Below, in pieces: positions 56,183 through 64,000 of a stretch of 64,000 nucleotides of DNA. Position numbers and translations under genes: made by a program. The stretch's first letter is position 1, and the number at the start of each line of letters is the position of its first letter. This stretch comes from Thalassia testudinum (taxonomy: Eukaryota; Streptophyta; Magnoliopsida; Alismatales; Hydrocharitaceae): assembly GCA_037157565.1 (NCBI GenBank), contig JAZHRO010000013.1, positions 80,531,501-80,595,500 on the forward strand, in the 5' to 3' direction. The notes below the pieces were generated by a model. It saw only the letters and a program-made list of their open reading frames with translations. It made no database searches and had not been told where the DNA came from.

Positions 56183-57223
56183 TATGATTTTAAAAAATAG
56201 CCTCGAGGCGAGGAGGAAGAAAACTGCCCCAAGGCTATAGCCTCGGGGTTGTAGTGTGGGGCATGCACCTCGATTTATTGAGGTGGAGCTGAGGCGATGA
56301 GGCAACGAGGCAGAACTGAGGCTATAGCCTCAGTCGAAAGTTCACATTTAAAGATCATGGAGTTACATATGACAATAAAGCAAATAAAACCCTTTTTCTA
56401 AAATCCTATACCCATCACCCAACCCCAAACAATGGCCCTAACCTCTCAAGCCCTAAAAAACCCATTGCCCTTAGATATTGCAAGTCATTCTCCATCTTTA
56501 GACTCCTCCATTACCATTGCCAATGGTTGTTGCTGCATTGTCAGTTGCCATTCACCTCCCCCTATGTACTACCCCGTACCAGTTTATCCCCTCTCTATTA
56601 CCCATCGTTGCCCCCTTCTCCTTTCAAGTCCCAACCTCACTTTTCATTATTGTTGGCAAGAGTCTCAACCACTCTTAAGTTACATATTACATTTTTTCCT
56701 ATTACTTATACCTCTATTTTACTATTTAGTCAAGTTAAAGTATGTTTAAATATTTTATGTGGTTAGTTTACATGTTATGTGATCATTTAATTGATTTTTT
56801 TTGAAGAAGCTATGTGGTAATTATTTACTTATCTTGTTGTTACATGTTTATTATTATTATTCTCTCAAAAAAATATTTTTTATTATTATTTTGATTTTTT
56901 TAGTACTATTATGTGACTAGTATTTTGATTTTTTTAAGAGTTTACATGTTGTGTGGCACTTATGTGTATTTAATTCTTGTTATATCAGTTTATATGTGAA
57001 TGTTGTGTGTGTACAGTGCGATAATAATATTTAGTAATGGATATTTAAATGTTGTGATAAAGTAAAAATAGCACGAAAGTATATTTTTACATTGATTTTT
57101 CATTATTAGCACTTAACAATATATATTTGTGTCATTTTTTCTTATTTTCCATCCAAAAACTGAGGCTTACGCCTCGATAAAGGCAAACTACCTCGATACC
57201 ACCTCGCATTTTTTAAAACCTTG
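56183..57223. mobile_element. hAT-type non-autonomous element, 1041 bp, duplication ATTACAAC
   Basis: Left end TATGATTTTAAAAAATAGC. Right end, as reverse complement, CAAGGTTTTAAAAAATGCG. Both flanks are ATTACAAC (56175-56182 and 57224-57231), a perfect 8-bp duplication. Subterminal cctcgaggcgagg/gcctcg words are dense at both ends. The centre is AT rich with no transposase. It interrupts the LTR-like element, so it is the younger of the two. Confidence 0.88.
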
Positions 57224-57579
57224 ATTACAACCATACTACTTTGACCGAGGGCAGTGTACCTCAAAGCTCTTCTTCATGAAGAGTATTTTGTCCCACGAGG
57301 AGACAAAAATTCGTAACGCAATACCCAACACAAACAAAAATACAAAAGATCCTATAGAGCCATAAATATAACTTAACACTGAGCTTCTGTAGGCAAGGAG
57401 TACTTCCCTAAGGTGGAAGTGGGTTGGCATGGATGGTGCAGCATTTCGGTACTCTCGGATGCAAAGTGTAGGTAGTTAAGAGCAAGGGATGATCCCTTCT
57501 AGGTGAATTCGACTTTTAGTCATTATAATGGTGGAAAGTATTATCTCTTGGTTGTATTTAGCAAAGGAGAGGTTCCTAT

Positions 57580-57589
57580 CTATTTATAG
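57580..57589 (-). promoter_or_regulatory. TATA box of the LTR-like element
   Basis: Minus-strand CTATAAATAG, a near-consensus plant TATA box. It stands about 140 bp downstream (in the minus direction) of the nearest GACGTC-type word and faces leftward, the direction in which the presumed LTR would be transcribed. Confidence 0.55.
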
Positions 57590-57730
57590 AGGTCTGAGGA
57601 ATGTTCAAGAAGGCTTAGGAGAGGCCTTGTAGCCGTTGGAATCAAATCCAAGAGGATTTGATCGAGATTCCAAAGAGATCAGGGTAATAAATAGGTCTGA
57701 GCAGAATTAGATGACTAAGAAAAGTGCCAA

Positions 57731-58390
57731 ACGTCTGATATAGGGGTTCTAGCCGTCTGACCAAAAGTTTGGACATTTGAAAACAAAGGTCAATTTCCTT
57801 GGAATTAACTGGATCTGAATAATGTACTTGTCAACATAGATCAAACATTTGTATATGTATTTTAAGACATCTGGAAGAAAGCTTAGACGTTTGGAAAAGA
57901 AAGGATTGGTTCCTGAAAATGATCATATCCAAATAGGATTCTTGTATCTAACCATCAGACATCTGTAGGATGTCCGGAGAACCTATTAGACGTTTGATAC
58001 ACAGAGTAACATTCGAAAATTGATTTCCTAAGAATCCAATGATCAAGGATACTTTGACAAATCAAGATTTGGGTCAAATTTGGCCTAACATCTACTTATT
58101 GGACGTCTAGGAGTACTTCTGACGTCTGGAAATATTAATAGAATATTTCTAACAGGTCTCGAGAGGATTGAGGTCTAACATATCATGATTTGGGCTTGAT
58201 TTGAATCTAACGTCTCTCTACAAGATGTCTAAGATGGTCTTTAGACATCTGAGGTTGAGTCTGGACATCTGAATATTAATACCATATACTTAGGTTTTCC
58301 AACCTAGGTTATTGGACGTCTAGTTTAAGTATTGGATGACCTAAAATGAGTTATTAGACATTTGATGTATGTTATGGACGTCTAATTAAG
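57731..58390. promoter_or_regulatory. Array of about 17 GACGTC-type decamers
   Basis: Words of the form (t/a)(g/a)GACGTCT(g/a) or their CpG-decayed forms (gacatc, gatgtc, gacgtt) recur about every 20-60 bp: for example near 57732, 57753, 57771, 57865, 57885, 57956, 57968, 57989, 58101, 58120, 58210, 58224, 58242, 58263, 58313, 58356 and 58376. Orientation varies, but the core is close to palindromic. GACGTC is the C-box core bound by plant bZIP factors. The array is upstream of the minus-strand TATA box. Confidence 0.6.
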
Positions 58391-59185
58391 CGGTCTGTTT
58401 ACTGTTTCGATTTCTAATCTTAACTCGAGGTTTTGCCTAAGTGTCATAAAGTTGGCTAAGTGTGTCTAAGACCTAGGATATTATATTTTGGGCTCTTTAA
58501 CAAATTTCTAAGGAAATAAAAGAACAAAAATAGAATAAAGTTTACAACAATATTTTCTAAGTCATATTCTTCAATCTTCTCTTCATCTTCAACCTTTACC
58601 TCCAAGCTTTGATTGCAAAGCCCCAACTCCATGCTCCTTGATGTTTTTCTCCTCCATCAAGCTCCTCCATTCGTCCATGGAATTGAGCTTGAACTCCTCA
58701 TTTGCTTTCATTTACATTGATACTGCAATCTTAATATTAAATGCAAACGTCAAATAACAAGTGTTTTGTTATCATTAAAATCAATGATCGTGGGACATTT
58801 GCACCAATAGCTCCATGCAATGAGGGGCCTGGTGACGACAAGGGGGATCCTCTTTCATCGGGGCTCTTGCAGAGTGTGGGGAACGGTGAAGGTGGAGAGT
58901 GAGGCTCCTCTCGCCTGGCCTTGGATAAATGGAGGTCAATTGTGGTGCGGAGAAGCGATGGTGGCATTTGAGATTTGAAGAAATGGTTTTTTGTGGGAAG
59001 GTGAGTGGTAAAAAGGGGATGGCAAGCGGTGGAGACCAATGGAGGTAAGTCATGGTGGATGCATAGATCATGAAGGCACCCTCGCAAAAGGAAATGGATA
59101 CTGAAAAAGAAAAGGAGGTGATGCGACAAGTAGCGAAGGCTATGGGCTTTAGGCTTGTCAAGGGGAAGGCATAGGTTGTTGCCCA

Positions 59186-59765
59186 ATGACAGGGATACTC
59201 TCTTGGAATGTTAAGGGTTTAAATGACCCCGCTAAGGGGCCAACTCTGAGAGGATATGTCAGACAATGGAGGACGAATGTGATTCTACTACAAGAAACGA
59301 AACTAGTGGTGTGCGATAGAGGCATTTGGAATCAGGTAGGTGGCTCATTCATGGAAGGGTTCTTGGTTCTAAATGCAAATGGACGTACGGGAGGCAGCTG
59401 GTAGGTTGGCGGGGAGGATATTTTTCAAATGGAAGATTCTTTCCTGGGGGTGCATTTGATCTTGATCACACTCAAGAGGAAAGGAGATTGGGCAAGGATG
59501 GTAGTCATAGGAGTCTACGACTTGGTGGGTGTGGTGGCCAAAGCAGCACTATGGGAAGAACTCTCCACGGTGGCAATGACATGTCAGAGGACACCACGGC
59601 TGGTTGATGGAGACTTCAACACCACATTGGGGATGGATGATAGGCTTGGCAGGAGAGGAAGACATGATCTTGGTTCGAACCAATTTGTGGAGTTTGTGGT
59701 TATGCCTGTCCTAGTTGACATGGTGCCTGCATCATGCATATATACATGGGGGAGTTCAAATGGCT
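59186..59765 (+). pseudogene. LINE endonuclease
   Basis: Starts MTGILSWNVKGLNDPAKGP, then VILLQETKL (59281-59307), the N-terminal signature of plant LINE ORF2. After a frame change: LILITLKRKGDWARMVVIGV, LVDGDFNTTLGMDDRLGRRG (59602-59661, GDFN motif) and YTWGSSNG-stop-KSKLDRFLYS. It nicks target DNA for target-primed reverse transcription in active elements. A stop at 59405 and the frame change inactivate it. Confidence 0.8.
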
Positions 59766-62430
59766 AGAAATCCAAGCTTGATCGCTTCCTGTATAGTCTA
59801 GAACTGGCAAAGGCCTTCCCTGTGGCCTTTGTCATACCAATGGATAGACCTTTCTCAAACCATACGCCATTACTCTGGAAATCCAATGGAGTGTCTTGGC
59901 ACATATTTCACGTTTGACAAGTCTTGGCTGATGGAGGCCAACTTCAGGGAGATGATTGAGGAGAAGTAGCAGTCCTTGTCAGTGGAGGGGACGGTGACAG
60001 CTTGGCTAGCAGCCAAGATGATCACCTCGAAAGGGTACCTAAAGGAGTACAAAAGAGAAGTGAGAGAGCAGGGGGAATTAGTAAAAAGGGAGGTCCTGGT
60101 AGAAATCAACGAGTTGGATAAGTGGAGGGATGTAAGGACGCTATCTACAGAAGAGAGGGAGCACAAAGCAAGGCATATTCACGTGGTGTAGGAGGACAGG
60201 AAGGTAGAGGTTGAGTGGAAAACAAAATTTAAGCAAAAGTGGCTCAAGGGGGTGACTCCAACACTAGATTCTTCCACCAAACAACATCGACCAGAAGGGG
60301 GAGAAACTGGATAGATAGGCTGCTAGTGGGTGGGGTATGCTATTCGAGTGGAGAGGAGGTGGGAAGATTTTTAGAGAGTTCACCAACAGGCACGGCAAGG
60401 GAGGTGAACGTGGAAAGGGGAGGGCGAGCAAGGAATATCTAGTGCTCAGGCGGCAACTCCCATAGTTTCTCATAGGATGAGGTTAAGGCAACGGTGTAGA
60501 GGCTCAATGTTGTTAGTTGCCCGGGTCAGGATGGCTTTCTTGTGCTCTTTACAGAGAGTTCTAGTCACTTGTCAGGGAGGAGGTGATGTAAATGATTGGG
60601 GAATTTGCATAAGGGAACAGGGGCTTTGATAGGCTTAACATATTCTATCTTTTCTTGTTGCCAAAGGAGGCACCAGAGGTGATAAAAGACTTCAGGCCAA
60701 TCTCCCTTTCCAATGTGGTCTACTTGATTGTAGCAAAAGTCCTGGCAAATAGATTGTCTGGTGTCTTCCAGGACATGATCTCTAAGGTGCAAACAACTTT
60801 TGTACCAAGGAGAGGTATCCTAGATAGCTTTGTGGTGGCTTTTGAGGCACTGGCAGCGTTGAAAAGAAGGACGAAGGCTTTCCTATGGAAAGTTGACTTT
60901 AGCATAAACTACAACTCAGTACAGTGGTCTTTCCTGTGGGCTAGCCTAGCCACGAGGGGCTTCCCATAGGTGTAGATCAATTGGGTGAAAATGTCACGAC
61001 GTCTTTGTTCTCAATCTTACTTAACAGGAACCCCATTAGGGGTTGGATGAAACCCCAGAGAGGTATTCGGTGCTCACTCGCCCTTATGTTGTTTGTTTTG
61101 GCAGCTAATGCCCTGGCGAGGGTCACGTCTAAGGCGTACTCAGGAGGCCTCTTAAGTGGCATTTTAGTGGATAGCGATCTTCAAGTTCCAATACTCCAGT
61201 CGCCGATGACACCTTCCTTTAGTGGAAGGATCCTCCTAAGAGGTGATGCGGTTGGACCCTTTGCTTGAGTTGTTTGAAAATCTAGCATTATATCTCTTCA
61301 CCTTTCTGAGACAGAAGTGAATGATTGCAATGGACTACTTCGAATAGTCATTGGATCTCTGTCGTTGCCATACCTAGGCCTGCCTTTGGTTGATAAGTGC
61401 CTGAGGCTTCAAGACTGGAGATCTTGGTGGTTGAGAGGATGGAGAAGAAGTTGGCGGGGTGGGCATCTAAAATATTATCCAGAGGTGGAAGGCTAACACT
61501 GGTCAAGGTCATGCTCTCCTCCATGCTGAGCTACTTCCTCTCTCTTTTTAGGATGCCAAAGAAGATAGAAAAGAGGATCACAGGTTTGATGCGAGATTTC
61601 TTATGGACAAACTATGGGGTCATGAGGAAAGGTGTCATACTAGTACATCCATAACGTAGGGTACGTGAACATGAGTCTCTTGACCAAGTGGATTGCCAAG
61701 CTACCAAGGGACCAAGACCTTTTTGGGGATGTTATCCAAAAGTGCTATGGATCCTTTCTATCGTGGCCAACTTTGGAGTCACTTTGGATCCTTTCTGTCA
61801 TAAGGGGCTGACGTCGGTGGCTCTGCTAGTGCGTGACTTCTTCACCCCCTTTCTGGGGACAAGCGACACTTTCAATATCTAAATGGACAACTGCATGGGA
61901 GATGGCCCTCTCTATGACAAATTCCTTGCTCTTTCCACCAAGGCTAAAGGCGATGGTGGAGAGCTGCTAGGATGATGCATGGTGCCCTGGATTTCATGGG
62001 GCATTCTTTGACCAAAGGGTCGTAGAATTGTCGGAGCTCCTGCAGTGCTTGCAGGGGTAGGAGCTGGAAAGAGGATCTCCACTGAGAAGAAGGGGAATTT
62101 TCGGTGAGGAAGGCTTATGATAGATTACAGAGATCCATGCAGACGACTGACATTGATCTCTTGTAGGATTGCAGAATGATATGGTCGGTGGATTGCACGC
62201 TTAAGGAGAAGATTTTTGCGTGGTTATTAAGAAGAGGTGGAGTCGTTAAGATGACTTCGAGGGCAAGGTAGGCATCGATGGATGACAAGACTTTCCTACT
62301 TTATGCCGAGGAGGAGGAGGATGTTAAGCACTTGTTTTTCAAATGCACCTTCGTAGAGCAGTTATGGAAGAGGATTGGGATAGATTGGATCAATCATAGC
62401 GACAAGGACGGTTTCTAGGCCTCCTTCAGG
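59766..62430 (+). pseudogene. LINE reverse transcriptase and zf-RVT region
   Basis: AQGGDSNTRFFHQTTSTRRG (60242-60301) leads into the RT: FLLPKEAPEVIKDFRPISLS, NVVYLIVAKVLANRLSGVF (60649-60775), TTFVPRRGILDSFVVAFEAL, LWKVDFSINYN (60883-60915, first catalytic Asp), GWMKPQRGIRCSLALMLFVL. The ADD of the catalytic motif is readable as VADDTFL (about 61201-61221). The tail follows with KLAGWASKILSRGGRLTLVK, LMRDFLWTNYG and a zf-RVT-like end (about 62180-62400). At least five frame changes are present. Confidence 0.76.
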
Positions 62431-63023
62431 AGGGGTGGGAGGTAAGGGAGACACAATGTTTTTCGATCAAAAAAGGAAAAAGCCAAGGTGTTAGCAGTTC
62501 TTTGGGATATCTAGTTGGGGAGAAATAGGGTGATTTTTAGGGGTCATAACCCTTATATTGAAAATTTTATATCTTCCATTTCCTCCCAAGTGGTGTTTTG
62601 AAAGTCCTCCATGTAATTTTCCTATTTTGTTAATGGATGATTGATTTGGGTGGTTATGAAATGGACAACCCTTCACATTTAATCAGTAATCAACCCACTT
62701 TTTCAAGGTTTCATGGGTGGGCAAGTGGCATGCTAATCATGCCGACATCATTTGGATAACCACCTTCTTCTCAAAAAAAAAAAATCCTAAGAGGGAGTAT
62801 TGCAAAAAAAATATTATATTTCTATCTTGCATTGAAAAGGTAAGGAGCCATGTACGGGAATTAAATCCTGCGTTAATTGCATATTGTTGAATTATATTTA
62901 TGTTTGTAAGGGGTACTGTATTATTTTATTTTGTGTAGCAGGTCTATGATATACTTTTCCCACACCTATATAAAGGTGTAGGGACTTCTTGGCAACCTAA
63001 GTTTGTTTTCTTCAACTTGGTAT

Positions 63024-63041
63024 CAGAGCCAAGGTTGAGGA
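63024..63041 (+). promoter_or_regulatory. Primer-binding site, initiator tRNA-Met
   Basis: TTGGTATCAGAGCCAAGG contains the perfect copia-type initiator-tRNA complement TGGTATCAGAGC, two bases after the presumed LTR end. Confidence 0.85.
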
Positions 63042-63611
63042 CTCCACTAAAAACAAAACCCTAACCCTACCTTAAGCCTTCTCACTGGAGCTACTACGGC
63101 CACCACTAGCGGCCACGCTGGCGCTGAACCACCGCCGCAGTAGCAGCAGCACCGATTGCTATCGCTAGCTGCTACAGCAGTAGGCCAGCAGCAGGCCACT
63201 GTCGCCACCAGCAGTAGTAGCAGTACTGGGCCACCGCCGCCGCCAGCAGCAGCACCGACTACCGCCATTGCTGCAACCAACCCTTTGCGCCAGACCGAGG
63301 CGTAGCACCGTTGCCTCAGCTCTTCGCGCTGCTGCAGTGCTGCCAGACCGGGGCACAACCGATTCCTCAGCGCCTCCCTTGTGCCACAGCACCTGGCCAC
63401 GACGCTGCTGCCGCCACCAATAGCCTGCTACAACACTCGAGCCGCCAGCAACCTGACCAGGGCACATCTCCCTCGATGTTGCTCCCAGTTGCCCTGTCGC
63501 AGCTCCCTAATCGTCGTTGGTGCCGGTTGCTCTTGATCAATCACCGTGGAGATGAGGTTTTGAAGCAAAAATCTTTTAACAGGGTGGTATGAACTCGATC
63601 TTTTGATCTAA

Positions 63612-63830
63612 TTTGAGGTGTATATTCCCCATAATGGATGACTTTTAGGGTGTGTATTCCCCATTGATGTTTTTGGGGTGTGTAGTCCCCTTGAGTACTG
63701 ACCACGTATGAGCGGAGATTTTTGGGGTGTGTATTCCCCAGTTGGTATATTTGTTGGGGTGTGTAGTCCCCATTTTCTATCAATTTTCAGATCTAAAGTG
63801 TGAAGAAGTTCAGGGGTGTGTACCCTTCTT
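63612..63830 (+). repeat. Six short repeats GGGGTGTGTA-TCCCC in the copia leader
   Basis: Words gaggtgtatattcccca, agggtgtgtattcccca, ggggtgtgtagtcccc, ggggtgtgtattcccca, ggggtgtgtagtcccca and ggggtgtgtaccc start near 63616, 63649, 63675, 63726, 63755 and 63813. Each is a near-palindrome (GGGG...CCCC) able to form a small hairpin. Spacing varies from 26 to 58 bp. Confidence 0.85.
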
Positions 63831-63936
63831 TATGGCACGTCGAACTTTGAGGCAGTGTGGTTTAGTAAAAATATGGCAGTGTCTCAGTCAGAGATTGCAC
63901 TAGGAATGCCGTAGGTGATACTCAAACCACTGGTGT

Positions 63937-63999
63937 GACATGGTTGATTGATTCAGGTGCTTCCAATCATTTATCCGGGAATCTGCAATACTTTAGATA
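63937..63999 (+). pseudogene. Copia aspartic protease start (partial)
   Basis: The frame TWLIDSGASNHLSGNLQYFR followed by a stop contains the catalytic DSG and the conserved NHL of plant copia protease. It is too short to judge integrity because the window ends. Confidence 0.75.
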
Positions 64000-64000
64000 G

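Larger units (their letters stand above)
55956..58806 (-). mobile_element. LTR-like element (probable solo LTR), interrupted by a hAT element
   Basis: The left end tgcactagaggggggtgaatagtgc and the right end gtgggacatttgcacca match, on the minus strand, the 5' and 3' ends common to a family of plant copia-type LTRs (TGG/TGC-AAATGTCCC at one end, CACCCCCCTCTAGTGCA at the other). Without the 1041-bp hAT insertion it would be about 1.8 kb. It has no coding region. A minus-strand TATA box (57580-57589) and an upstream array of GACGTC-type words fit a promoter-bearing U3. No target duplication is seen, so the ends are approximate. Confidence 0.6.
53730..62785 (+). mobile_element. LINE with ORF1 and ORF2, interrupted by three other elements
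   Basis: ORF1 pieces lie at 53860-54040, 54720-55950 and 58810-59180. ORF2 (endonuclease, RT, zf-RVT) runs 59186-62430, and the 3' end carries a poly-A (62773-62784). A hAT MITE (54044-54714) and an LTR-like block (55956-58806, itself carrying a hAT insertion) split ORF1. Continuity is supported by the ORF1 C-terminal block KAMGFRLVKGKA directly before the ORF2 start. It is a different LINE family from the one in NERD1. The 5' end is approximate. Confidence 0.72.
62798..64000 (+). mobile_element. Ty1/copia element, 5' part, cut by window edge
   Basis: The presumed 5' LTR is 62798-63022 (about 225 bp), ending ttcttca. It has a TATA box ctatataaagg at 62966-62976. A primer-binding site for initiator tRNA-Met (TTGGTATCAGAGCCAAGG) starts at about 63024. 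A proline/alanine- and Ser-rich coding-like stretch and a repeated leader follow, then at about 63937-63990 TWLIDSGASNHLSGNLQYF, the copia protease active site (DSGASNHL). The rest of pol lies to the right of the window. Most of gag appears missing or unrecognisable, and a TAG follows QYFR. Confidence 0.78.

Noticed and set aside
58737..59186. Minus open frame of 149 codons (histidine/leucine/serine rich)
   Set aside because: It overlaps the LTR end and the LINE ORF1 C-terminus on the plus strand, and no domain is present.
63024..63041. tRNA-like sequence TTGGTATCAGAGCC
   Set aside because: It is a primer-binding site complementary to initiator tRNA, without the rest of a tRNA gene.
63047..63600. 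Functional Ala/Pro-rich protein on either strand
   Set aside because: It is a compositionally biased stretch between a copia primer-binding site and protease, with stops in every frame that would connect to the protease.
1..64000. CRISPR array or prokaryotic operon
   Set aside because: No regularly spaced direct repeats with unique spacers and no bacterial gene arrangement. Introns and plant transposons dominate.

Overview
This is a 64-kb piece of a flowering-plant nuclear genome. The evidence is GT-AG introns inside genes conserved in plants, plant-type LINEs carrying a DUF4283/zinc-knuckle ORF1, a long-LTR Ty3 chromovirus, Ty1/copia elements, MULE, PIF/Harbinger and hAT DNA transposons, and AT-rich spacers. 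The species cannot be fixed from the sequence. There is no prokaryotic gene organisation, rRNA, convincing tRNA gene or CRISPR array.

Only two host genes can be recognised. (1) The 3' part of a gene for the FG-GAP-repeat membrane protein NERD1 lies on the minus strand. Its four exons (51831-51706, 48667-48602, 33542-33243, 33080-32607) join in a single open frame and look intact. Upstream exons are not visible. (2) A plus-strand homologue of TMEM115/rhomboid-like 19 lies at about 3.7-5.4 kb. Several exons are clear, but it has two in-frame stops, a frameshift and a damaged splice acceptor, so this copy is probably a pseudogene. An LRR-protein fragment sits just upstream of it.

Almost everything else is mobile DNA, much of it nested. 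From left to right: a MULE transposase remnant (minus, 1-1995); a 0.94-kb element with roughly 200-bp inverted arms (6478-7417); a hAT-type MITE (7576-7990); a degenerate PIF/Harbinger element with both of its genes (11.7-14.2 kb); a LINE 3' fragment (16.5-17.6 kb); an AT-rich degenerate repeat array (17.9-19.06 kb); a complete but dead Tekay/Del-like Ty3 retrotransposon with 2.7-kb LTRs (19401-29726, minus); and NERD1 from 32.6 kb. The 15-kb NERD1 intron holds a LINE (34.0-48.2 kb) that is split by about 8.5 kb of later insertions: an internally deleted copia element, a gag-only LTR element with matching LTRs, and a hAT MITE. A further LINE fragment and a 121-bp tandem duplication lie in the next NERD1 intron. 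From 53.7 to 62.8 kb another LINE is split by a hAT MITE and by an LTR-like block that itself carries a 1-kb hAT insertion. The window ends inside a new copia element (62.8 kb onward).

No new protein-coding system was found. The most unusual signals are: a repeated GACGTC-centred decamer shared by two unrelated LTR families; the gag-only LTR element; the palindromic 0.94-kb element; four hAT MITEs, two with perfect and one with near-perfect flanking evidence; a run of GTGTGTA-TCCCC repeats in the copia leader; and an apparently intact gene kept across a 15-kb transposon-built intron. Boundaries and motif counts were read by eye, without alignment software.
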